Origin: Anisodus tanguticus
Lineage: Eukaryota; Streptophyta; Magnoliopsida; Solanales; Solanaceae
Reading direction: 5' to 3'
Length of the DNA: 64,000 bases
Assembly: GCA_034509755.1 (NCBI GenBank)
Contig: CM067549.1
Location: forward strand, 46,242,052-46,306,051
Positions 23,901 to 35,180 of the stretch are shown one piece after another. How positions within the stretch are numbered: the first letter of the stretch is position 1; the number at the start of each line of letters is the position of its first letter. A program made the translations under genes and the position numbers. The notes under the pieces were generated by a model. That model was not told the origin of the DNA, searched no databases, and was given only the letters and a program-made list of their open reading frames with translations.

Positions 23901-26900
23901 CTTTGTGTGTTTGAATTTTTATTTTGCATTGCTGACTTATCTAATGTGGTATTGTAATTTCTCTTGTAGGAGTGTGGATTTACACCTTCAGTTGTCAGCT
24001 ACGGATGTTTAACGAATCTCTATATCAAGGTGGCTTTTTGTCATTTTTGTTAGTGTCTTTGTAACTTTCATCGCTTAGCATGCTGATTTTGTTTGTGTGT
24101 ATCTTTTGTAAGTCATTCTTGGATTGATACCTGTAGCATGTAAATAGTAGCAATTGGCAAAAATGGTAAAGTAATTTAGTTCTACTGTGAGTTGTGACCA
24201 TGGCCTCCGACTTAAGATCCCAGAGTCTGCCTCCTCAAAACCAAATTTCCAACAATATGGCCGTCTTAGCTTGTGAAATTCTTGGACCAATAAATTCTAG
24301 CAATTTTGTAATCATCAAGTTCCCATAAGGTGCTGGAGACTAGAGGTCGTGTGCATCAGGTCGAGATATTTTACTAAATTGCCTTGGTCATATTATCTGT
24401 ATTCGCCCTTTCCCTTTTTATTGCAAATTGAGAACTAATAGTCTTCAACATTGTTCACGTCATAGAAGAACATGTGTCATACGCTATCTAGGTGTTCTCA
24501 ATTTTGAGGTTATTGCTTTCTTTCTGACTTTTACAGCTTTCCTGGTTTTTAACTCTTAAGTAAAGAAGGACAACGTCTGGCGGAGTGTTATTAATTATCA
24601 ATCCAACACTCAAATTGGTATCCTAGATCATTTATGAATCCCACTTATCAGAAAAAATGTTTAATTATTTCCTTGGTCTAAAGCTATGGTAGTCCTGCAA
24701 TATGAAGCCTATAGTGTAGTAACTAATTACCAGACGCGGATCCAGGATTTAAACTTGATGGGTTCGGCCTTTAAGGTTGTAGCAGTGAACTCGTCTTACT
24801 TTTAATATAATGGGTTTAGATCTAGTGTTTGTTGAAAATTTAGTGGATTTTAACATATATATATCTATGCTCCACATCGAGAATATGAACCCGGTACCAA
24901 AAGGTTGCGTATGACCCTGCTAATTACAAGATATTAACGTTTGCTGGTGAGTTGTTACACAACTAAGTAGTTCATTTGACAATTCTATGATTTTAAACCT
25001 TTGCAGATTGGTAAAGTATCCAAAGCTTTTGAGGTCAGTGAAATGATGAAGTTGGCCGGTATAAAGCATAACATGAAGACATATTCCATGTTGATCAACG
25101 GATTCATCAATTTGAAAGATTGGGCAAATGCTTTTGCAGTTTTTGAGGATGTGATCAGAGACGGTTTGAAGCCAGATGTGGTCCTTTATAATAACATTAT
25201 CAGAGCATTTTGTGGCATGGGTAACATGGATCGTGCTGTACGTATAGTTGATGAAATGAAGAAGGAGAGGCTAAGACCTACTTCACGGACTTTTATGCCG
25301 ATTATACATGCCTTTGCTAAAGCTGGAGAAATAAGAAAAGCACTTGACATCTTTGATATGATGAGAAGGAGTGGGTGCATCCCAACTGTTCAGACTTTCA
25401 ATGCATTAATTCTTGGCCTTGTTGAGAAGCGTCAGGTAAATCTAAGTTCCAGAATCTAGTTTGCATTTAAACAAGCTTAAAAAAGGACATTTGTGTTACC
25501 TGTCCATTACTATAAAGGGTACTGGTCATGACATGTGTACTGACTGACATGTTCCACTGATTTATACACATAATTGAATTTTTTTAATAACTGCCTAAAA
25601 TCGTCAGGCCAATTGAACTTCTTTCTGTAGACCCTTTTCATTTGTTTGCTTTTATATTTTACTTGGTGCAGATGGAGAAGGCTGTGGAAGTTTTAGATGA
25701 GATGTTTCTTGCAGGAATTAGGCCAAATGAGCGTACATATACAACCATTATGGATGGTTATGCATCTGTTGGTGATACAGGAAAAGCTTTTGAATATTTT
25801 TCTAGAATTAAAGATGAGGGTCTGGAGCTTGACATATATACATATGAGGCATTACTCAAGGCATGTTGTAAATCAGGCCGGATGCAAAGTGCTTTGGCAG
25901 TGACAAAAGAAATGAGTGTCAAAAACATCCCGAGGAACACCTATGTGTTCAACATATTAATTGACGGGTATGACCTCTATCTGACTCTGGACCTTGGTGG
26001 GAGGGGAGGAAGGAAGTAAATGCTGATTAACACATTTCTTTTAACAGATATACCCCCGTCTATTTAATGGTATTTTGCCTCTATATGGCTATCTTTTTAT
26101 ACTGTATTCTGTAAGATTTGCTATATTTTCCTTCTCTGTACAGATGGGCTCGAAGAGGTGATGTTTGGGAGGCTGCTGACCTGATGCAACAAATGAGGCA
26201 AGAAGGGGTTCAACCTGACATCCATACTTATACTTCCTTTGTAAATGCTTGTTGTAAAGCTGGAGACATGCAGGTACAACTTTGGATGCATTTATATTGC
26301 TAATTCAGTTTTGTCAAAACGCCTGCAAATGGACATGCTTTGTTTTGTGTTCTATACAATTGAGGTGGTTCACATTTGGCATTTAAAGACAACTAACCTT
26401 TAGTAATGAATATGTTGCTCGGACTTTTTAAAAATGGCAACGGGTGCGTGTCAGATCCTCCAAAGTAGTGCATTTTTGGAGGATCCGACATGGGTGCGGC
26501 ATCAGTTTTGGAGAGTCCGGCAACATAAGACTAATGATGTGCATTATACTTTTTGGCTTTTGCAAGCACTTTCTATCGGTAGTCTGGAACTTTTCGAGTA
26601 CTATGTGAAATATTTTTGGGCCATGTAGCATTTAAGTTACCAACTTCATGGTTCTAATAATGCTTGCTATACTATATATATTTGCATCAGATGCTAGTCG
26701 GAATTTGAGAGTTAGTTGCTTCGAGTCATATCATATGCTCTGCTTAATGGTAGCTTTTCTTGGCAAAAGAATGTATGTTTTATATTTTCCCAGATATCCA
26801 AAATGACTACAATCAATATTTGTTTCATTTCAGAAAGCCACAAACACAATTCTAGAGATGAAAAGGGTTGGGGTTAAACCTAATGTTAAAACTTACACCA

Positions 26901-27334
26901 CTCTCATACACGGTTGGGCACGGGCTTCACTTCCTGAAAAGGCTTTAAAATGCTTTGAAGAGATGAAGCAATCTGGTTTGAAGCCGGACAAAGCTGTCTA
27001 TCATTGTCTAATGACGTCGCTGTTGTCAAGGGCCACGGTTGCTGAATATTACGTTATAGCGGGGATCCACCGTGTTTGTGAAGAGATGGTGGAGTCTGGA
27101 TTGACTGTTGATATGGGAACTGCAGTTTATTGGTCCAGATGCTTGCGGAAGATTGAGAGGACCGGAGGTGATATAACAGAAGCACTTCAGAAGACGTTCC
27201 CTCCTGATTGGAATTCCCACAGAAATCTAAATGCAGCTTTAAATGATACTGGGAGTAACGAAGGGTTAGACAACGGTGATTACGATGATGGTCCTTTCTA
27301 TGAGACTGATATTGACAGTGACGATGATACTTAG
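17990..27334 (+). CDS. PPR4: PPR4-type chloroplast RRM + pentatricopeptide repeat protein
   Basis: Ten exons join in frame to 966 codons including stop: 17990-18961, 20860-20987, 21737-21877, 23037-23123, 23299-23452, 23970-24029, 25007-25435, 25672-25967, 26144-26273 and 26834-27334. All introns are GT-AG. The N-terminus is Ser/Thr/Pro-rich, as for a plastid transit peptide. An RRM spans residues about 184-262 (RNP2 KIFIGNL, RNP1 KGFGFVIY). About 15 complete P-type PPR motifs plus a partial one follow from residue ~325, and an acidic tail ends DSDDDT. RRM followed by P-class PPRs is diagnostic of PPR4, which in maize and Arabidopsis binds plastid rps12 RNA and is needed for trans-splicing of its first intron. 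Three in-frame ATGs (17990, 17993, 17999) compete as start. The frame is intact. Confidence 0.93.
18962..20859 (+). other. PPR4 intron 1 (longest)
   Basis: GTATTA donor and TTTTTGTAG acceptor. The 1.9-kb intron lies between the RRM exon and the first PPR exon. At about 20504 there is a fragment beginning ACTCCCTCCAACCC, like one end of a Stowaway MITE, with no matching second end found. Confidence 0.7.
22374..22531 (+). mobile_element. tRNA-derived SINE (Solanaceae TS/SolS type) in PPR4 intron 3
   Basis: The ~158-bp body is flanked by a perfect 15-bp target duplication TAAGTTGTAGCTAAC (22359-22373 and 22532-22546). It contains a pol III B-box GGTTCGAGCC (22410-22419) near its head and ends GGGCTGCCCT, a hallmark of the widespread Solanaceae SINE. 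A full A-box is only partly visible, so a few bases at the 5' end may be missing. It is in the sense orientation within the host intron. Confidence 0.85.
24731..24919. mobile_element. hAT-like MITE in PPR4 intron 6
   Basis: A 189-bp segment beginning CAGACGCGGATCC and ending GACCCTG is flanked by an 8-bp duplication CTAATTAC (24723-24730 and 24920-24927). CAG...CTG ends with an 8-bp duplication point to hAT. It has no coding capacity. Confidence 0.7.
26411..26527. mobile_element. Small TIR/fold-back element in PPR4 intron 9
   Basis: Ends TATGTTGCTCGGACT and AGTCCGGCAACATA are inverted repeats with a 1-nt gap. The interior is also palindromic (GATCCTCCAAA near 26454 against TTTTGGAGGATC near 26474), so the whole 117 bp can fold into a hairpin. 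Similar short elements are dispersed in Solanaceae genomes, to my knowledge. The target duplication is unclear. Confidence 0.6.
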
Positions 27335-28588
27335 TCCCCTGCGATGTAATTAGAAGATAGCTTGATGAAATTCGCTTACCACTCTCTCTATCGGTTTAGA
27401 TTTATTAGGTTGGGTTATTTGTGTAGAAAATACAGTAAAGAGGGCTTAGATGTAGATGAAATTTTGATACTAGTTCATGTCAAGATTGCAAAATTCAGTC
27501 TGTTGTTGTAGCACAAGTAAATGTAAATTTCTTTCAGATATCTTGGAGAAATTGTAGCCAACAGAGTTCATTATTCTTCGACCTGAAATGTATATTCTGT
27601 CATTACAAGCAGCTAATGCACTGCTTTTTCCCCCCCAGTTGTGATATATTATATATATTGTATTTTATAACGGAGATATCCAGGCAAACTTACACACACC
27701 TCAACTATTTCATCAGGTACGTGCTACCTCTCAGATATCGGGAGACTCTTTATTAACCGTTAAGTCACACCTTCAGGTGAAAGACAATTCTAGCTCTAAA
27801 CTCTTACTTTTAACTACAGTATACATGCTGTTTCTGCATAGATTCCAGCTTCTGAGCTTTGCCAGATAAATTCTCTGAAGCTTTTTAACTGTCCCCCTAG
27901 ATTACACTTGTGGATTCCAATTTCTCACATTCCAAATTGGAAAAGCTATCTGCCAAAACAGTACTCCCTTGTTATGTTACCATCTAAAAAAAAAAATAGT
28001 ACTCCCTTGTCCCAATTATGCGTCAATACTTTGTTAATATGTACTCAGAAGATTGTCATACTTATTTAGAAACAATACATTTCTCATTTTACCCATAATT
28101 GAGATCAGTTGTAGTTATGCAAATGTTTCTGATTTTGTTTTAAGACCACAAGTTCTGAAAGTCTTTTCTTAAACTTCGCGCTTAAACTTCGCGTCCAAAC
28201 AAACACTGCTGCATATATTTAGACGAATGGAATAATAGGAAGTAAAGGAAACAATAAAAAATGGTACTTAGAAACTAGCTTTGTCTGAGGCACGTTTGTA
28301 CCATAAAAATTGGTACTAGACACTAGACAGCATAGGATTGATACAAGAAATTTGGACATTCCTCTTGGATTTTATTATGTTGTAATAGAGATGTTGGGAA
28401 TAATTTCTGTTACCTAAATTAAAAAGAAGAAATTGTAGTACTATATTCCGGTTAACGTGCAAACAATACTATATAGAGGTAAAAGGTAAGAGATGAAACA
28501 GGAAGGGAATAAAAACGTAGCTGAAACAAGAATATGCTTATACGAAAAAAATAATATGAATTGTTTATTGAATAAACTTGTTTATTCA
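27335..28588. other. PPR4 3'UTR and intergenic DNA
   Basis: The first ~250 bp likely include the PPR4 3'UTR. Around 27660-27780 a degraded segment (TACACACACCTCAACT, then GTACGTGCTACCTCTC) resembles part of the SINE family seen complete at 44612-45196. A fragment with repeated GTACTCCCTTGT (27961 and 27998) looks like a MITE end. No gene was seen. Confidence 0.45.
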
Positions 28589-28599
28589 AAGTACAAAAG

Positions 28600-29318
28600 A
28601 TCTCTCACGTTCAAAGATGAAAGTTGCGGAGATGAGAATGTTGCGATGGATGTGTGGGCACACTAGGAGAAATAGGATTAGGAATGAGGCTATCCGGGTC
28701 AAGGTGGGAGTGGCCTCGGTGGAGGGCAAGATGCGGAAAGCGAGACTGAGATGGTTTGAGCATGTGAAGAGGAGAGACACAGATGCCCCAGTGCGGAGGT
28801 GTGAGAGGTTGGCTATGGATGGTTTCAGAAGAGGTAGAGGTAGGCCGAAGAAGTATTGTGAAGAAGTGATTAGACAGGACATGACGCAGTCACAATTTAC
28901 CGAGGACATGACCTTAGATAGGAGGTTATGGAGAACTCAGATTAGGGTAGAAGGCTAGTAGGTAGTCTCACTTATCCTTTCATATTAGTAGTCGCAGTAT
29001 TGCTCTATAGTTTCTTGTGCTTTGATTTCTGCTACTATCTAATATTTCTTGTACTTCGATTATCCTATTTTATATGTGGTAGCTATTGCCCCCTTTTCAA
29101 ACTACTTTATCAGGGCTTAGTCGCTTTCGTTATTTTCATTTCCATACTGCTTTGAATTGCTTTGAATTTCTTGTCCTTATCTGACCTCTTTTTATGCTTT
29201 CTCTTGAACCGAGAGTCTTTCGGAAACAGTCCTTGGTAGGGGTAATGTTTGTGCACAGTCTACCCTCTTCAGACCCACGTTATAGAATTTCACTGAGTAT
29301 GTTATTGTTGTTACAGTC
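28600..29318 (+). mobile_element. 5'-truncated RTE-type LINE insertion
   Basis: It contains only the C-terminal end of the RT protein, in one open frame ending at 28958: MLRWMCGH, then a RRGRGRPKKY segment, then RRLWRTQIRVEG. The 3' tail ends with GTTATTGTTGTTACAGTC. The insertion is bounded by an 11-bp duplication AAGTACAAAAG (28589-28599 and 29319-29329). It is the same family as 15194-17191 but much better preserved over the shared region, which suggests a younger insertion. Severe 5' truncation is normal for LINE insertion. Confidence 0.87.
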
Positions 29319-29646
29319 AAGTACAAAAGGAGCTAAATGTTAGTTTAGATACTGTCCAAGAAAATGCAACCAACTTAAGATTTTAGTACCATATTAGAGG
29401 TTGGGTTTAATTTGGCACCAATGGATGAGATTTATCGCCTTCCCAAATGATAAATCAATTAGTCTCATTGTAGCTAGCTATTCGTAACGCCGTCTCATTA
29501 TTCTGTTTAAAAGTATAATTTGTCCTATAAGAGATAATGAGCTCGACTGATAATTTCTTTTTGGTCATTCCAATATCAACATGCATTTTTCACTCTATAA
29601 AGAATGAGGAAAACTTTTATCGGTGATAGTTATATATGATTAAGAT

Positions 29647-30060
29647 CAGTGGCAGAGCCACCGATTTTTTCAAGGGTGTTCGAATTTTAAAGAAGTAATA
29701 AATATATATGGACTTCGACAATCCTCACCCTACAAACTAGTTTTCGGGGTTGAGTTAGACCCAAGATCTATTTATTTATGGTATCAGAGTCAGGCCCATT
29801 GCAATTATTTGTTCACCGATATTGGCCCCAAATTATATTATCCACGCTCAGGTTAACAAGGTCTGGGCACGCTCCAGTTAACAAGGTCTGGGCGTGCGGG
29901 GGAGTGTTAAGAGTCTCACATCGGATATTGCATGGAAACATGAACTCATTATATGGACTTGTACGATCCTCATAATTCAAGTTAGTTTTTGAGGTTGAGT
30001 TATGCCCAATATCAATTTCTTTAGGTTGAACACTCTTGTTGGGTTGTAGCTCCGCCATTG
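29647..30060. mobile_element. hAT-like MITE carrying a TRIM insertion
   Basis: Ends CAGTGGCAGAGCCAC and GTAGCTCCGCCATTG are imperfect inverted repeats. They are flanked by a perfect 8-bp duplication ATTAAGAT (29639-29646 and 30061-30068), the hAT signature. The interior is occupied mostly by a TRIM retrotransposon (29706-30030), so the outer element is the older of the two. Confidence 0.75.
29706..30030 (+). mobile_element. TRIM-like element, plus strand, 5' LTR truncated
   Basis: This is the same family as 9712-10041. The order is a partial 5' LTR (about 29706-29775), primer-binding site TGGTATCAGAGTC (about 29779-29791), a short interior with a duplicated GTTAACAAGGTCTGGGC unit (29852-29892), a purine tract GGCGTGCGGGGGAG, and a 3' LTR starting TGTTAAGAGTCTCACATCGG at about 29906. 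The 5' LTR lacks its first ~45 bp. It is non-coding. Confidence 0.72.
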
Positions 30061-30068
30061 ATTAAGAT

Positions 30069-30906
30069 AAATTGTATCAGATTGCTAATGTAGTCCAATT
30101 AATTGGATATATGAACTTTGAATTTTTTGGTGAAAATTTGATTCTCCTCTCCCCTATTTATCCTTTTAAAAAGAAGAAGATAAATTTAACAACCTTGCTT
30201 CCATGTCATGGTATAACACAAATACAAATTCTCTCTAATATGTTACACTTTCGGATAACACACAGAACTTGAATTCATATCTTACTATCACCTATTATAA
30301 AAAATAAATAAAAAGTCACATGGTATATTCTAAGACAATAGGTATAGACAATATTTAATAACTTAATTATAAGAAAATATTGTTTAAACTACTTTTTATC
30401 TCTCTTAAACATCTCACTTAATTTATATTATGTCCATTAAAACAACAAAAGGGTGAATTTGAGAAAAAGAAAGCAATAAACTAAATGCTTCTTAATTTTC
30501 TAAAACATCAAATAGTTTTGAACAAAATTAATTTATCAAAACGACAAATAATGTGGACCGGAGGTAGTAAAAAAAATACAACGGCATGCTATAACGAACT
30601 GGCATAGACTTTTGAAAAAAAACAGCATGACATTGACCTGAAACTGTCAGAACTAATCATTAGTAGTAAATTAATCCTAATTACGTTTTAGAATTTGGTG
30701 TCCTTAATCAAGAACTGTCCCATATACTGCAATTATCGCTTATTCAGTTTCCTAAAGCATGCTAAGTAATGTCAGATTTGTTAATTGATTAGTCACAACC
30801 TCCTTAATTGACTTCTATTATTAATCGTACCTAATGTATGTGTCTCAACTCTCAAACCCTCCAATAATTATCTGAATTTGGTCATTCACGCTTCGTATGG
30901 GGACGG
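30069..30906. other. AT-rich intergenic DNA
   Basis: No gene, RNA or clear repeat was seen. Confidence 0.4.
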
Positions 30907-31209
30907 AAAGAAATAATCTCTTGATTATTTTCATTAATGAATGAGTATATATACAATTTACAATTTCTATAATATGAAAAATTATATTCCTATTCTACTC
31001 CCAAAACCCTATTCTATTTGTACAAGAATTCTATAATTATGGTAAGTGTACAATGCTAATTATATACAAAAACTATTACAAAAAACAAGGACATACACGG
31101 TGTGTATACCGTGTATATCACGGTCTCTCAATTGCCTTGGGTTTTCGTGATATACACGGTATACACAAGATAGTATACCGTGTATATCCTTTATGGTATA
31201 TTTTCATAT
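30907..31209 (-). repeat. 3' LTR of a minus-strand copia element
   Basis: On the minus strand this follows a purine tract (GACTGCGGGA). It resembles the LTR at 45820-46038, notably its end (TTAATGAAAATAATC then ATTATTTCTTTC). It contains a perfect 22-bp inverted repeat (arms 31101-31122 and 31146-31167, loop 23 nt) built on ATACACGGTATAC units. Exact ends are approximate. Confidence 0.6.
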
Positions 31210-31902
31210 CCCGCAGTCATAGCGGACGGTCTTCATACGCTGAGACTGTCCCTAAAATCTTCAAATAGGACCGAGGGAAGACCCTTAGTAAAGATGTCTG
31301 CAATTTGATACCTGGACGGAACATGTAAAACGCGTACTTGTCCACGAGCTACCCTTTCGCGAACAAAATGAATATCCATCTCAATATGTTTAGTGCGCTG
31401 ATGTTGAACCGGATTCCCAGAAAGATAGACGGCACTAATATTATCACAATATACCAAGGTAGCTTTTTGAATGGGAAAGTGAAGCTCCAAGAGAAGATTA
31501 CGTAACCAACATGATTCAGAAACCACATTGGCTACCACTCGATTTGCACTGGAGTGTGATAAGGTAGCCTGTCGTTTGGCAGACCACGAGACCAAGTTAT
31601 CACCAAGAAACATGCAATAACCATATGTGGAGCGTTGAGTATCTGGACAGCCACCCCAATCAGCATCGGTATACGAGACAAGTATAGAGGCCAATAATGG
31701 ATATAGATGCAAGCCATAGTCAAGTGTCCCCTGGATGTATCTGATAATGCGTTTGAGCGCATTCATGTGCTGCACCCTAGGATCATGCATAAACAAACAC
31801 ACATGTTGTACGACATACGTAATATCCGGTCTCGTGAAAGTAAGATATTGAAGAGCTCCAGCCAGATTGCGATAGTGAGTGAGATCCTCGTAAGGTGAGC
31901 CT
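31210..31902 (-). pseudogene. Copia pol fragment (end of RT and RNase H), minus strand
   Basis: One open frame (31802 to 31233) covers the copia RNase H: SYTDADWGGCPDTQRST, then a YCDNISAVYLSG segment, then a RYQIADIFTKGLP segment. An upstream segment (to about 31902) reads YEDLTHYRNLAGALQY of the RT-RNase H linker. It is well conserved with no stop in the RNase H, which makes it the best-preserved of the three copia copies in this part. It stops abruptly at ~31902, where pararetrovirus sequence begins. The rest of the element is absent, so it cannot move. Confidence 0.85.
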
Positions 31903-32690
31903 ACTTTTAGTATATCATTAAAAGATGAGCATAAAAATTTAGCTTTGACACTATATTATAAATTAGATGGAATAAATATGCCACCAGGTAGTAAAGTTAT
32001 ATGTATGAAACAAAAATGATATATGCCTTAACAGGAAACCATCATGTAAAGAAACAACATGAAATGAACATTTTAGTACCAAAGATGTATCAAGAAATTT
32101 TAGAACAAATAGAACATAAAGAAAATTCCAAAATAACCATACCAGAAGAAATACATATGGATTTTAGTACTAGAACTATAACACCATCACAAAAGGTAAG
32201 ACCACAAATAGAAGGATCTAGACTAAGTATTAAAAGAGAACCAATGATATCAAGACAAGCTAGCCTAAGATTTATGATACCCAGAACATTAAACTTGATA
32301 AATATACCCAGTAATAGATTAAGGATTAGAGTAATAATATTCAATGGAATGATAACAAACAGATTGTATAGCTGAAATAAATACATGAACTATTAAAAGT
32401 TTTATACATATAAGTAAAATTAACGAAAAAGACCGTGAACTAATAGAACCACAAACTTGCCATTATCCTGAAAATGAAAGAGAAATAATAATAACCAAAA
32501 GTATTAATTTAAAATTAAAAATCCAAGATCTAGAATATAAAATAAATATAGGAGTAATAGAATATGATAGTTTTAATGAATTACTATTAGGAAGTGATTT
32601 TTTAACCATGATAGATTACAAAATTAATAATGAAGGAATTGAAATAAATGACCAAGGAAAACTGAGATTTGTAAATAAGATATGAATATC
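31903..32690 (+). pseudogene. EPRV first ORF, movement-protein-like part (broken)
   Basis: The reading frame entering from the left junction stops near 32019. A second frame covers 32001-32375 and a third covers about 32407-32685 (motif NELLLGSDFL at ~32575). Position at the head of the polyprotein region, before the capsid, is where caulimoviruses of this layout have the 30K-type movement protein. I could not confirm catalytic or fold-defining residues. Interrupted by at least two frame changes and several stops. Confidence 0.5.
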
Positions 32691-33098
32691 CAGGAAAAAT
32701 ACAAAAGAAAAAAACAAAAAACTAAAAATAATAAAAACAGTTTTATCAGAAAAAATAATATCTCAACTTAAATACCTAGAGTACAGTGCAAAAGAAATGA
32801 AATTAGAAATGATATAATACAGTTAAAACAACAATGTAATAAGTTAGGTAAAATATAGATAGATGTGGGAAATGGATGGAAGAAAAGAGTTAATAATCTT
32901 GAGTAACTTTAATGAAAAAATTGATGCAATATGGAATGAAATAATAGTAAAAGAACAATAAAAAATACCCTAATAATAATAGATGAAATAAGAGAAAATC
33001 AAACACAAATGCAACAATTAATAAGAGAGGAATTGACAAAATTATGGAATGTATCTGAAGTACCAACATTTAAAATAATATTATAACAACTTAACATA

Positions 33099-33900
33099 TT
33101 GGTAGCACATATAAATAAGGGAAAACAAATAATAGAAGAAGATGAACCTAGTACAAGTCAAGAAAGAACAGTTGAAAAAATAGTTGATACTACAACTAAA
33201 CAACCAGAATTAGTACCAATAGATGCATGGAGAAGAAGTAAAGAAGTAGATATTAGTAAAATGAAACCTAAATTATCATAATTGGTAGAAAAAACATTAG
33301 ATAGTCTAGCAATATTAAATAAAAAAGGACAATTTTAATGGAAAACCAAGAACATAGTGTAATTACATTTCTTAAAAATCATGAAAAAGATATAATAGAA
33401 AAAGAAAGATACAAGTATGAACCTATAAGAAAGAAAGACTCTAAAAATACACTAGATACTAAAGGTGAAATATATATATATATAACTGACACAGAAAAAA
33501 TTGAATACATACACTTAAAGTTCGAAAAACAAGAACAACAAATATCAAAATTACTAAAAGAAAATACAAAATTAAAATCACATAATAATGAAGAATGGCT
33601 GAGTAAATATAAAAAATATAAACATAAGTTTAAGGATACAAAGAAAACACTAAAAGACACAAAAGTAGAATTAAAACAAACAAAAGAAGAATTAAATCAA
33701 ATAAAATAAGAAATGGAAAAATTAAAAGAAGAGTTACACATTTTAAAAGAACAAATGACAAAGTTAAAAGGAAAGAAGAAGGTAAGGAAAATATATAAAA
33801 CAAGTGATGAAAGTACCACAAGTAGTGAAAAAATGATAGTGATACAGAAAAAGATAGTAATACTAATCTTGAATTAGCTAACTAAGAAATACAAGCAGCA
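33099..33900 (+). pseudogene. EPRV Lys/Glu-rich coiled-coil region
   Basis: Open frames 33099-33281 and 33338-33709 encode highly charged sequence. The second (123 codons) has a long heptad-like coiled coil from about residue 55 to the end, with KDTKKTLKDTKVELKQTK repeats. It lies just upstream of the capsid region, where coiled-coil assembly domains are common in this family. Separated by stops at ~33281 and ~33709. Confidence 0.5.
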
Positions 33901-33919
33901 AAATTTATAGAAGAAGTAG

Positions 33920-35180
33920 ATGATGAGGAAAACTCAGATGAAGAAAAAAGAAAATAATCAAATAATAAGAGCTTTGAAAAAATTGAAAACTGTAAATGCA
34001 ATCATAGAAGAAGAACCTGAAAGCGATGTAGAAGATGAATTTAACAGACCCATAGAAACAGAAATAGAAACGGATGGTGTAGTAAATGAAGATGCAAATG
34101 ATTATTCTGAAGAAGTACTAATAGACCCAAATTTAGAAATAATAACAAGAGGACATTACCAGAACATATACATGTAGGACAACAAGCTAAATTTAAAGAA
34201 TTTGTAGGATCAATGTCACAAGGTGTAAATTTTAATGGATACTTCCTAGATTTAGATAATGTTTATGATGAACAAGAAATAGGTAGAAAAATAAATGATT
34301 GGAATCTTGGAATGTATATAGCACTAATGAACTCTACACACACTGATAACCTAGATTATATTTATGACTTAATATCTAAAACATTAATTGGAAAAGTAGC
34401 ATATTGGATGGAATCTATATCATACCAATTAAAAGGAGAAATATTTAGTCATGCAAGATATTGGAAATCTATGTCAATGATATTTGATATTGTACTAAAA
34501 AGAGAATTTTTAGGAGAAAAATGGTTAGTAGCAAGAGAAAATGTATTTGCAGAAAGAAAAACTGAAATTATAATGAATTTAAATAACATGAAATGTTGTA
34601 GAATTAATAAATTATCAGAATATACTATAAGTTTAGCAAATTCTTTTATGAAGCAAGATTTTTACCACAAGAAGGTTTAATATATCAACAACTTTATTAT
34701 GACCACTTACCAACATCATATAATACTGAAGTATCAAAAGAATATACCCAACGAGAACCAAGAGAAACACATTAGGAGAAAGAATAAGAGTACTAAGAGC
34801 ATACTTAATGCAAAAATGTGAAGAATATAGAATGCAACAGAAAATTAAAAAGATAAGAAATTAGGACTAAGAGAAATATGTGGATTCACATAAAGAAGAC
34901 TAGTATTTGGATGTGATGAAAAAAGGAAAGAAAGAAAATATAAGAAAGATCATAAAAATAAAAGATATCAAAAATATAATAATTACAATAAACAATATTA
35001 CAAACCTTACAAGAAAAAGAGGTTTAAAAGATATAGAAATACCCCTGAGACCAGAAAAAAATTTAGACACAAAAGAAAATTTAGAAAAAGAAAGTATATA
35101 AAACTGTTAGAGGAAAAACCTAAAGAATGTAAATGTTGGAATTGTAATGAAAAAGGACATTATGCTAACAAATGCCCAAA
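33920..35180 (+). pseudogene. EPRV capsid region with CCHC zinc knuckle (broken)
   Basis: An acidic segment (33920-34177) precedes a well-kept 155-codon frame (34213-34680) that I take as capsid core from its position. Lys-rich sequence follows. A CCHC knuckle of form C-X2-C-X4-H-X4-C lies at 35134-35175 (Cys codons 35134, 35143 and 35173; His codon 35158). An acidic capsid stretch, then core, then basic region, then zinc knuckle is the standard caulimovirid capsid order. Several frame changes separate the pieces. Confidence 0.7.

Noticed and set aside
32001..32375. Considered as an independent host gene
   Set aside because: Base composition, the flanking frame and position at the head of the pararetrovirus place it in the viral first ORF.
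33338..33709. Considered as a SMC-like or myosin-like host coiled-coil gene
   Set aside because: Too short and embedded between viral modules; charged low-complexity coiled coil only.
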